Below are positions 7,370-13,311 of a stretch of 16,305 nucleotides of DNA, piece after piece (position 1 is the stretch's first letter; the number at the start of each line of letters is the position of its first letter). The notes beneath the pieces were generated by a model, which saw nothing but the letters and a program-made list of their open reading frames with translations, did not search any database and had not been told where the DNA came from. The stretch covers positions 1-16,305 of the forward strand of contig JADGGF010000039.1 of NCBI GenBank assembly GCA_019690055.1, in the 5' to 3' direction. This DNA comes from Micromonosporaceae bacterium (GTDB taxonomy: Bacteria > Actinomycetota > Actinomycetes > Mycobacteriales > Micromonosporaceae). The translations under genes were made by a program, and so were the position numbers.

Positions 7370-7894
7370 TCACTCCTGGTCCAGGGTCAGCGGCGTCCTG
7401 CCTTCGGGGAAGATCCCTTCGACCTGTTCGGCTCCGCGCTTGTAGACGTAGAAGGTCCGCTTGAACGAGCAGACCTCGTCGCCGTTCTGGTTGAGCGTGC
7501 GCGTACGGACGGTGACGATGCCGGCGTGGGGACGGCTGGCCGACTCCCGCTTGTCCAGCACGATCGACTCGCTGAACAGCGTGTCGCCGGCGAAGACCGG
7601 ATGGGTCAGGCGGATCTCGTCCCAGCCGAGGTTGGCGAACGCGTTCTGGGTGATGTCGGTGACGCTCTGGCCGACCGCGATGGCCACGGTGAGCGTGGAG
7701 ACCACCAGCGGCCGCCCGAATTCGGATTTGCTGGCGTACTCGGTATTGAAATGCATCTGGTTCGTGTTCATGGTCAGCAGCGAGAACCAGATGTTGTCGG
7801 CTTCAGTGACCGTCCGGCCCAGCGGGTGTCGGTAGACGTCGCCGATTTCGAAGTCCTCGTAGAAGCGCCCGGTCCACCCCGGTTTCACAGTCAT
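7370..7894 (-). CDS. MaoC-family dehydratase, first gene of the lower operon
   Basis: A 174-residue MaoC protein with the family opening GRFYEDFEIGDVYRHPLGRTVTEADN and a central EFGRPLVVSTLTVAIAVGQSVTD segment. The hydratase loop reads TMNTNQMHFN: the active His is residue 48, but the usual Asp position is Asn43. Similar MN-x-NQ-x-HF loops occur, to my recollection, in mesaconyl-CoA/methylmalyl-CoA-type MaoC dehydratases, so this is probably an enzyme with a branched or dicarboxylic acyl-CoA substrate rather than a dead copy. That link needs a proper alignment. ATG at 7894 is preferred over the GTG two codons earlier because AGGGAG sits 8 bases before the ATG and almost touches the GTG. It lies about 27 bases after the predicted transcription start of the lower operon and 6 bases before the LLM gene. 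Confidence 0.87.
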   Translation of the reverse strand: MTVKPGWTGRFYEDFEIGDVYRHPLGRTVTEADNIWFSLLTMNTNQMHFNTEYASKSEFGRPLVVSTLTVAIAVGQSVTDITQNAFANLGWDEIRLTHPVFAGDTLFSESIVLDKRESASRPHAGIVTVRTRTLNQNGDEVCSFKRTFYVYKRGAEQVEGIFPEGRTPLTLDQE

Positions 7895-7927
7895 GGCCAC
7901 CTCTCCCTGGCGCGCGTCGTCCCGTTG

Positions 7928-7957
7928 AGCCTAAACGTCAGACGTTTCGCCAGTCAA
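7928..7957 (-). promoter_or_regulatory. Promoter of the lower operon
   Basis: Read on the minus strand, TTGACT (7957-7952) is a near-consensus -35 box. An 18-base spacer follows, then TAGGCT (7933-7928), which fits the actinobacterial TANNNT -10 pattern. Transcription should begin near 7921, leaving a 5' leader of about 27 bases with the AGGGAG ribosome site before the ATG at 7894. The match to a housekeeping-sigma promoter is good, but the start site has not been mapped. Confidence 0.7.
7933..7947. promoter_or_regulatory. Perfect 15-bp palindromic operator inside the promoter spacer
   Basis: AAACGTC-A-GACGTTT is a perfect inverted repeat with 7-base arms and a one-base centre. It contains GT-CAG-AC, matching the GT-N3-AC core of FadR-subfamily GntR operators. 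It fills most of the -35/-10 spacer and overlaps the first base of the -10 box, so a bound repressor would exclude RNA polymerase. The GntR gene ends 73 bases away and is the obvious candidate to bind it (inference). Confidence 0.72.
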
Positions 7958-7960
7958 CGC

Positions 7961-7975
7961 CACACGGGCCGTGTG
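7961..7975. promoter_or_regulatory. Second perfect 15-bp palindrome upstream of the -35 box
   Basis: CACACGG-G-CCGTGTG is another perfect 7-1-7 inverted repeat, centred 28 bp upstream of the operator centre and just upstream of the -35 hexamer. It does not have the GT-N3-AC core. It may be a site for another regulator or an activator, or, as RNA, a short hairpin 45 bases beyond the GntR stop that trims that transcript. No T-tract follows it, so I do not call it a terminator. Confidence 0.45.
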
Positions 7976-7999
7976 TGCCTTGTCTAGCCTGGCGGTGAA

Positions 8000-8014
8000 A
8001 AACATCAGACGAAT
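8000..8014. promoter_or_regulatory. Degenerate second copy of the operator
   Basis: AAACATCAGACGAAT matches the perfect operator at 12 of 15 positions and keeps one intact half-site (CAGACG), with centres 67 bp apart. It lies 5 bases beyond the GntR stop codon. It could be an auxiliary repressor site, but with only half-symmetry it may be chance. Confidence 0.35.
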
Positions 8015-8019
8015 TACCC

Positions 8020-8775
8020 TTACTCGGCGTACGCGTCCCGCAGAGCCGTCAGGTGCCGCTGCATCGCGGCCGCCGCCGCCTCGCCGTCGCGGTCCTCGAT
8101 GGCATTCAGGATCGCCTCGTGGTCGCGGTCGACCCTCGCCCAGAACGTGTCCGGAACATCCGGGGAGAGAAACTTCGCCTGCAGGACGCGGAAAACGGGC
8201 TCGGCGACCATGCGCAGCAGCCGGTTACCGGAGGCCTCCACGATCGTCGCGTGGAAGGTGCGATGTTCGTGGAACCGGCGGTCCCGGCCCCGTGTCCGGG
8301 TCTCGCGCTCGACCGCCTCGCGCAGCGCCTTGAGATGGTGCTCCTCGCGGCGCACGGCGGCCAGTCGGGCCGACGGCACCTCGAGCACTTCTCGGGCCTC
8401 GAGCATCTCGGCGACCGTCACCGAGTCGCTGCCGGACATCAGCCCGATGCTCGTCTCGAGATACTCGCTGACCTGCGCGGCGTCCACCCGGCTCACGAAG
8501 GTGCCGCCGGTGGTCCCCCGAGTGGTGTAGATGAGATCCCGCGAGGCCAGAACACGCAGCGCCTCCCGGATCGTGCTCCGGCTGACGCCGAATCTCGCGG
8601 CGAGGTCCGGCTCGGGCGGCAACCGGTCCCCCGCGGCCAGCGTGCCGGCGAGGATCAGCTCGCGCAGCTGGTCGGCCACCTGTTGGTACGCGGTCCGGAC
8701 CCGGCTGACCGCCAGCTTGCTGGCCTCGCCGCGACCGCGGACCTCGTCGAGCTCGTTCACCGGGTCACCCGTCAT
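8020..8775 (-). CDS. GntR-family transcriptional regulator, FadR subfamily (FCD)
   Basis: A 251-residue repressor-type regulator. Residues about 28-95 form the GntR winged helix-turn-helix (QVADQLRELILAGTLAAGDRLPPEPDLAARFGVSRSTIREALRVL, wing TTRGTTGGTFV). Residues about 120-245 form the all-helical FCD effector domain. FCD metal/ligand histidines are visible at 175 (TFH), 219 (DHE) and 241 (RHL); the usual Asp four residues before His175 is His171 here. FCD regulators normally respond to carboxylates or acyl-CoA-type pathway molecules and repress adjacent catabolic genes. It sits between the two blocks and faces the same way. The operator at 7933-7947 suggests control of the lower operon; whether it also controls the upper block cannot be seen, because that promoter lies outside the window. 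ATG at 8775 has GAGGAG and AGAGG upstream; GTG one codon earlier is possible. A long upstream extension (to 9141) would run through the terminator hairpin and was rejected. Confidence 0.92.
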   Translation of the reverse strand: MTGDPVNELDEVRGRGEASKLAVSRVRTAYQQVADQLRELILAGTLAAGDRLPPEPDLAARFGVSRSTIREALRVLASRDLIYTTRGTTGGTFVSRVDAAQVSEYLETSIGLMSGSDSVTVAEMLEAREVLEVPSARLAAVRREEHHLKALREAVERETRTRGRDRRFHEHRTFHATIVEASGNRLLRMVAEPVFRVLQAKFLSPDVPDTFWARVDRDHEAILNAIEDRDGEAAAAAMQRHLTALRDAYAE

Positions 8776-8839
8776 CACTGCCTCTGCTCCTCGGGCATGG
8801 CCTCTCGGGGCGGGCCCGCGTCCGTCCCGCCGCCTTGCG

Positions 8840-8867
8840 AATGTATCCACCCGAGGGCGCCGGTCCA
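8840..8867 (-). promoter_or_regulatory. Possible promoter of the GntR gene
   Basis: On the minus strand TGGACC (8867-8862), a 16-base spacer and TACATT (8845-8840) resemble a -35/-10 pair, with 4 of 6 matches to TTGACA and a TANNNT -10. The leader would be about 58 bases. It is the best candidate in the 181-base gap between the upper block and the GntR gene. I saw no copy of the palindromic operator in that gap, so autoregulation is not supported. Confidence 0.35.
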
Positions 8868-8924
8868 CCGACCGACGACAAGCCATCGAAACAGTTCGCC
8901 GCCTCGGAGCCGGTGACGCGCCCA

Positions 8925-8945
8925 CCCGTCCGGGGACCGGACGGG
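8925..8945 (-). terminator. GC-rich hairpin terminator after the upper block
   Basis: CCCGTCCGG (8925-8933), loop GGA and CCGGACGGG (8937-8945) form a perfect 9-bp stem with a 3-base loop, 11 bases beyond the flavoprotein stop. There is no U-tract, as is common for actinobacterial terminators. It separates the upper transcript from the GntR gene. Confidence 0.65.
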
Positions 8946-8956
8946 CCGGGACCCGC

Positions 8957-10477
8957 CTAGGGCGACCGGAGCGCGGCGCTGCGCCCGGCCCACCGGCCAC
9001 TGAACATCGCCTCCGTGAGGAATGATCCGTTCTGATAAAGATTCGAATGGAAGGAACCCAGCTCACCGGCCTCGAACAGGCCCGGGATCGGCCGCTCCTG
9101 GTGATCCAGCACTCGGCCGTACTCGTCCCGCATCGCCCCACCCGTGGTACAGATCAGCCCGGCCACCAGCTCCGCCGCGTAGTACGGCGGCCGCAACGGG
9201 CTCATCGTGGCCGGATCCCGGCCGAACTCGGCGTCCACACCCGCCTCGGCCGCCGCGTTGAAGCGCGCGATCTGCTCGGCCAGCGCTCGCGGGTCCCGGC
9301 CGATCTTGATCGCCAGCTCCTCGACCGTGTCCGCCTTCTGGATCCATCCAGCGGCCACCTCGGCGCTGTTGTCAGCGCTCCACTCGTACCCGTCGACCAC
9401 CAGGAACCAGCCCATCCCGCGCGCGGCGAGGCAGTCGGTCACCCGGGTCGTCTCGTCGAAGATCATGTGCGCCGGGGTCACCCGGCTGATCGGCACGTCC
9501 TCCCAGCGATCGTGGTGCCGGTACTTGAAGTGCGTGTCGTGGTAGTTGCCCGCCTCCGGGTAGAAGCGGCGCCCGTTCGCGCCGATGTCGAACCAGCTGC
9601 GCGCCTTCGGCCGCGGGTTGCGCACCACCGCACCCCGGTCCCCGCACTTGATGCCCGGGTGGTTGCCGCCGGTCTCGGTGTTGTTGCGCATGTGCCAGAG
9701 CTTGGCCCCGGCCTTCTGCAGCATCGGGATCGCGTCGCCGGTGTTGAACGGCGACCCGTACGGCGTCACGCCCGGCGCGTACCCGGCGTAGGTGCCGAGC
9801 ATCTCGCTGTCCGACTCGAACCCACCGGTCGCGACCACCACGCCGCGTCGGGCCCGGGCGGCGAACGGCTGCCCGCGCCACTCGCCCAGCACGCCGAACA
9901 CCTCCAGGGTGTCCGGGTCCTGCACCAGCTCCCGGGCCCGCACCTCGTGCCGTACCTCGATCTCCGGAGTGCGGTCCAGGTGCGCCTTGAAGCACAGGTA
10001 CACCCCGGACGGGTAGGTCCGGTTCGGTCGCCGATCCGGGTCCCCGGTCGCCGGCCGCAACGTGTACAGGTCGTCGATACACTCGGCGCCGGGCATGTCC
10101 GGAAACTCGGCGCCGAAGTTGCCCCACGGCACCAGCTCGAACCCGACCTCGGCGGCCTTCGCCTCGACCCACTCCCGCAGCCCGGTGCGCCCGGCCACCC
10201 AGGCGTCCAGCAGCCGTTCCGGCAGCGGATGCGGCTGGTTCAGCGCCGCCTGGTATCGCCGGTAGGCCGCCATGTCCACCGGGAACGACAGCGACTGGCC
10301 GGAGACCCGACTGTTGCCGCCAGCGGTCTTTGGTGGTTGCTTCTCCAGGATCACCACCCGGGCGTCCGGGTCCACCTCGTGCGCCTCCAGCGCGGCGACG
10401 ATCCCGGCCAGACCCGCACCCAGGACGACAACGTCGGCCTCCAGATCCCAGTTGCGCACCGACGCCGGACTGGCCAT
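8957..10477 (-). CDS. FAD-binding oxidoreductase (FAD_binding_2, fumarate reductase/KstD-like), copy b
   Basis: A 506-residue flavoprotein. The dinucleotide-binding motif GAGLAG is at residues 20-25, the ribose-binding Glu at 45 (VVILEK) and the GGNSRVSG loop follows at 53-60. VVVATGGFESDSEML in the middle and the C-terminal TTGGAMRDEYGRVL (444-457) and PIPGLFEAGELG (463-474) segments are typical of FAD_binding_2 enzymes such as 3-ketosteroid dehydrogenases, fumarate reductases and tricarballylate dehydrogenase. A conserved-looking SNLYQNGSF (478-486) near the FAD end is written with unusually AT-rich codons. The likely reaction is alpha,beta-desaturation of a keto or acyl substrate, or its reverse; no signal peptide or haem motif is present. 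It starts with ATG at 10477, sharing one base with the cupin B stop (TGATG), with GAGGG 6 bases upstream. That coupling ties it to cupin B as a pair. Confidence 0.88.
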   Translation of the reverse strand: MASPASVRNWDLEADVVVLGAGLAGIVAALEAHEVDPDARVVILEKQPPKTAGGNSRVSGQSLSFPVDMAAYRRYQAALNQPHPLPERLLDAWVAGRTGLREWVEAKAAEVGFELVPWGNFGAEFPDMPGAECIDDLYTLRPATGDPDRRPNRTYPSGVYLCFKAHLDRTPEIEVRHEVRARELVQDPDTLEVFGVLGEWRGQPFAARARRGVVVATGGFESDSEMLGTYAGYAPGVTPYGSPFNTGDAIPMLQKAGAKLWHMRNNTETGGNHPGIKCGDRGAVVRNPRPKARSWFDIGANGRRFYPEAGNYHDTHFKYRHHDRWEDVPISRVTPAHMIFDETTRVTDCLAARGMGWFLVVDGYEWSADNSAEVAAGWIQKADTVEELAIKIGRDPRALAEQIARFNAAAEAGVDAEFGRDPATMSPLRPPYYAAELVAGLICTTGGAMRDEYGRVLDHQERPIPGLFEAGELGSFHSNLYQNGSFLTEAMFSGRWAGRSAALRSP

Positions 10478-11742
10478 CACATGCCCTCGCCGTTCCAGCG
10501 CCCGCGCGACCGGGACCGCACCGGCAGGGTCGAGATGATCGGCGCCATCGTCGGGTCGGCCGGCCCGGTCGGGTACGAGGCCCCCCAGTTGTACGCGTTG
10601 GCGTCGGTGCGCTCACCGGTCCGCTCGTACTGGCGCGGATCGGCGCCCCAGTCCACCTTCGCCGCCGCCTCGTCGTGGCTGTGGTCGTGGTCGTGGCTGT
10701 GCTCGTCGGAGTGGCTGTGCTCGTGGTCGTGGGAGTGGCCGTGTCCGCCCTGCAGGGTCGCCGCGTCCATCGCCTTGAGCATCGCCAGCACGCTCGGGTC
10801 GGTGCCCTGGCCATGCTCGCGATAGTCGGTGACCTTGTCGCCCTGCTCGCGCTGGAACGCGATCGACTTCTGCAGCGACTCGCGCTCGAACTCGTTGCGC
10901 CACGGCTGGTCGGCCAGGTCGTGGCTGGACTGCGACCAGCGGATCCGGCCGCCCTGTGGGGTGGCCCAGTTGGTCGCCACCGCGCCCCAGCGCACCCAGG
11001 TCTGTTCCGAGTACCAGTTGCGCAGCTGCCCGTCCGAGCGCAGGATCCAGGCGGTGCCGCCCCGGTCGGCCACGAAGTGACCGTGCTTGATTCGCGCCGG
11101 CCGGAAGAAGTAGGTGCCCGGGTCCAGGTCACCGAAGTTGTAGGTCATCCGGCCAGAGATGGTGTACGCCTCCTCGTAGCACGGGTGGTGGGCCAGGCGG
11201 TGGTCGCTCCAGCCCTCCTCGGCGTAGACCAACCGGGTGTAGAAGTTGGTGCGCGGATCGATGTGCAGGTACTTGATGTACAGGCCCGGCATAGGCCCGA
11301 CGTTGGGCACGTGGTCCCATGTCATCGCCTCGGTGTCCAGGACGATCACGTCCTCGTACGCCTCCGCCCAGCGCGGCGCGTTCACCGAGTCGACCGGGTC
11401 GAACCCGGACTCGCCGTACTCCCGGAAGTGCAGGATCCTGGTACCGGCGGCGAACCAGATCGAGTCGGTCGGCACCCCCTTGGGCGCGTGGATGTAGGCG
11501 CCCTTGCCGAACTCGCGGCCGCCGTACCGGACCGTGCCCTCCAGCACGTAGTACTCGGTGTTGGCGTGGTGGATGCCGGGGCCGCGTCCCCAGTCGGTGT
11601 GGAAGTCGATGCGCAGCGAGGACGAGCCGTCCTCCTCGTCGACCGACAGTCGCCGTTCGCTGGCGCGACCTTCGCCGCGGGGCAGCTCGGCCGGGTGCCA
11701 GACGTAGTCGTCCTCATGAATCAGCTCGACATGGGGACGCAT
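10477..11742 (-). CDS. Double-cupin protein with histidine-rich C-terminal tail, copy B
   Basis: A 421-residue protein with two cupin barrels. In barrel 1 (about 40-115), GIHHANTEYYVLEG supplies His58, His59 and Glu63, but the last cupin His position reads PKGVPTD (no His). Barrel 2 (about 160-240) has HHPCYEEAYTISG (His185, His186, Glu190/191) and RPARIKHGHF (His220, His222), so it is the likely metal site. Residues 334-357 are a His/Asp/Ser tail with 11 histidines. The protein ends in PVRSRSRGRWNGEGM, almost identical to copy A. It aligns without gaps to copy A over the first 250 residues at about 78% identity by my count. Probable role: metal-dependent oxygenase or isomerase of the pathway, with the tail loading or buffering a metal such as Ni, Co, Zn or Fe; both are inference. 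ATG at 11742 has GGAGGTG 8 bases upstream and lies 19 bases after the flavoprotein stop. Confidence 0.88.
   Translation of the reverse strand: MRPHVELIHEDDYVWHPAELPRGEGRASERRLSVDEEDGSSSLRIDFHTDWGRGPGIHHANTEYYVLEGTVRYGGREFGKGAYIHAPKGVPTDSIWFAAGTRILHFREYGESGFDPVDSVNAPRWAEAYEDVIVLDTEAMTWDHVPNVGPMPGLYIKYLHIDPRTNFYTRLVYAEEGWSDHRLAHHPCYEEAYTISGRMTYNFGDLDPGTYFFRPARIKHGHFVADRGGTAWILRSDGQLRNWYSEQTWVRWGAVATNWATPQGGRIRWSQSSHDLADQPWRNEFERESLQKSIAFQREQGDKVTDYREHGQGTDPSVLAMLKAMDAATLQGGHGHSHDHEHSHSDEHSHDHDHSHDEAAAKVDWGADPRQYERTGERTDANAYNWGASYPTGPADPTMAPIISTLPVRSRSRGRWNGEGM
10675..10719. repeat. Short tandem repeats encoding the His tail of cupin B
   Basis: GTGGCTGTG (His-Ser-His on the minus strand) occurs exactly at 10675, 10693 and 10711, spaced 18 bases, embedded in a 6-base-period array. 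The repeat stays in frame, so unit gain or loss would change only tail length. Confidence 0.75.
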
Positions 11743-11761
11743 GACGCGTTCACCTCCAAAG

Positions 11762-13252
11762 TCAATGAATCGTCGCCGCGGTCCCAGCCAGCTCCTGGCC
11801 AAGTCGGGTACCGAGCAGGCGCCCAAAGGTCAGCGCCGGGGTGACCAGCATTCCGGAACAGAAACTGTTGCCACAGGTAGCGCCCGCGCCGATCACCTCG
11901 CCGATGGCGTACAGGCCGGGAATCGGCTGGCCCGACTCGGCGATGACCGCAAACGACTCGTCGATGTCCAATCCCTGGAACGTCACCAACGTGATGGCGT
12001 GGTTGCGGATGGCGTAGAACGGCGGCTGGGCGATCGGCGCGGGCAGGTACTCGCGGCCGAACTCGGGGTCCTCGCCGGCCTCGACCGCGCGGTTGTACGC
12101 GGCGACGGTCGCGACCAGCCCGGCCTCGTCGATGCCCGCCTTCCTGGCCAGCTCCTCGATGGTGTCGGCCGAGTGCAGGCCTGGGCGGTTGTCCATCATG
12201 GCCCGGACCTCGTCCGGTTCCTTGCCGACGACCATCTGGTTCAGGCCGCCGGTGGCGAGCGAGAGCGCTGCGTCGTCGAAGATCGTCCAGAAGGTCTGAT
12301 CCGGGATCTTGGTGAGGGCCCGTTCCTTCTCGTCGATCGACTCCTCGTCCTCCCGCACCCAGCGGCGGCCGTTCTTGTCCACGTAGATCTCCCGGGGCGG
12401 CCGCTCGCTGGTCAGCCGCTGCCGGTCCGACCAGTTGGCCCGCCCCGGGGTGCGCGGGTCGGGCAGGCCGCCAAAGGTGGGCAGGTAGGTGCCCTTGCCT
12501 TGCAGCCGCGCGCCGACCGCCAGGCCCAGGTGGATACCGTCCCCGGTGGACGTACGGGCGGCGGCGGAGACCAGCGGTGAGCCCTCCAGCTCCTGGAACA
12601 GCTCCGGCCCGGACGCGAACCCGCCGGTGGCGATCACCACGGCGGCGGCCCGCACCGGTACGTCCTTGCCGTCGCGGTAGACGGTGACCCCGACGACCGC
12701 CCCATTGTCGTCTGTGGACAGTTCGGTCACCGGCGCGTTCGTCCACAGCGTCAGGTCGTGCTCAGCCATCGCCTTCTGCAGCTCGGGCTCGAGCACGGCC
12801 AGAATGGACATGCCCTCGTCCTTGCCGTAGTAGGTGCGGGCGACGGTGTAGGGCTCGTGACCGTAGATGATGCGCGGGGTCTCGGGGGCGAAGGCGAACC
12901 CGCGGTCGGCCAGCCACTCGATCGTCTCCGGCGCGTGGTGGGCGACGATGGTGATCAGGTCGTCCCGGGCCGTGCCCTTGCTGATCCGCCGGATGTCGGC
13001 CAGGTGGGCCTCGACGCTGTCCTCGATGCCCCGCTCGGCCTGGCGGCGGGTGCCCGCGGCCGCCATGTGCCCACCGGTCACGTGCAGGGTGCCGCCGATG
13101 CGGCTGTCCTTCTCCACCAACAGGACCCGCGCCCCCGCCTGCGCGGCGTGGATGGCGCACGGAATGCCCGCGGTGCCGGCGCCGACGACAACGACGTCGT
13201 AGCGGGCGGCGTCGTTGCCTGTGCCGTCGGCGCTGGCTTCCGACTCGCTCAT
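11762..13252 (-). CDS. FAD-binding oxidoreductase (FAD_binding_2, fumarate reductase-like), copy a
   Basis: A 496-residue flavoprotein. GAGTAG at residues 24-29, ribose-binding Glu47 (LLVEK) and GGTLHVTGGHM form the FAD-binding start. VVIATGGFASGPELF follows in mid-protein, and the C-terminus has QPIPGLYAIGEVIGAGATCGNSFCSGMLVTPALTFGR, the typical FAD_binding_2 end. It is clearly diverged from the flavoprotein at 8957-10477, so the two probably act on different intermediates. A likely role is desaturation or reduction of a cyclic or acyl substrate, in partnership with the adjacent cupin. There is no Tat or Sec signal; the N-terminus (MSESEASADGTGN) is a short acidic leader. ATG at 13252 is preferred, with GAGGG 9 bases upstream. 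An ATG 12 codons earlier (13288) is an alternative, and the longer extension to 13405 would run into the cupin A gene. It lies 59 bases after cupin A and 19 bases before cupin B. Confidence 0.88.
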   Translation of the reverse strand: MSESEASADGTGNDAARYDVVVVGAGTAGIPCAIHAAQAGARVLLVEKDSRIGGTLHVTGGHMAAAGTRRQAERGIEDSVEAHLADIRRISKGTARDDLITIVAHHAPETIEWLADRGFAFAPETPRIIYGHEPYTVARTYYGKDEGMSILAVLEPELQKAMAEHDLTLWTNAPVTELSTDDNGAVVGVTVYRDGKDVPVRAAAVVIATGGFASGPELFQELEGSPLVSAAARTSTGDGIHLGLAVGARLQGKGTYLPTFGGLPDPRTPGRANWSDRQRLTSERPPREIYVDKNGRRWVREDEESIDEKERALTKIPDQTFWTIFDDAALSLATGGLNQMVVGKEPDEVRAMMDNRPGLHSADTIEELARKAGIDEAGLVATVAAYNRAVEAGEDPEFGREYLPAPIAQPPFYAIRNHAITLVTFQGLDIDESFAVIAESGQPIPGLYAIGEVIGAGATCGNSFCSGMLVTPALTFGRLLGTRLGQELAGTAATIH

Positions 13253-13311
13253 GCTGGTCTCACCCTCTCCTCCTGATGGCCGCGCCATGTCGCGGGCTGT
13301 GCCGGCCCGGC

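Noticed and set aside
7961..7975. Intrinsic terminator of the GntR gene
   Set aside because: The perfect palindrome leaves a one-base loop (or a 5-bp stem with a 5-base loop) and no T-tract follows; a protein-binding site is at least as likely.
8776..9141. N-terminal extension of the GntR regulator
   Set aside because: It would cross the hairpin at 8925-8945 and overlap flavoprotein b, and its translation is Arg/Gly/Pro-rich without similarity to regulators; the ATG at 8775 has a ribosome site.
9047..11844. Long plus-strand open frames opposite flavoprotein b and cupin B
   Set aside because: Low-complexity translations with no domain signature, while the minus strand encodes clear FAD-binding and cupin motifs throughout.
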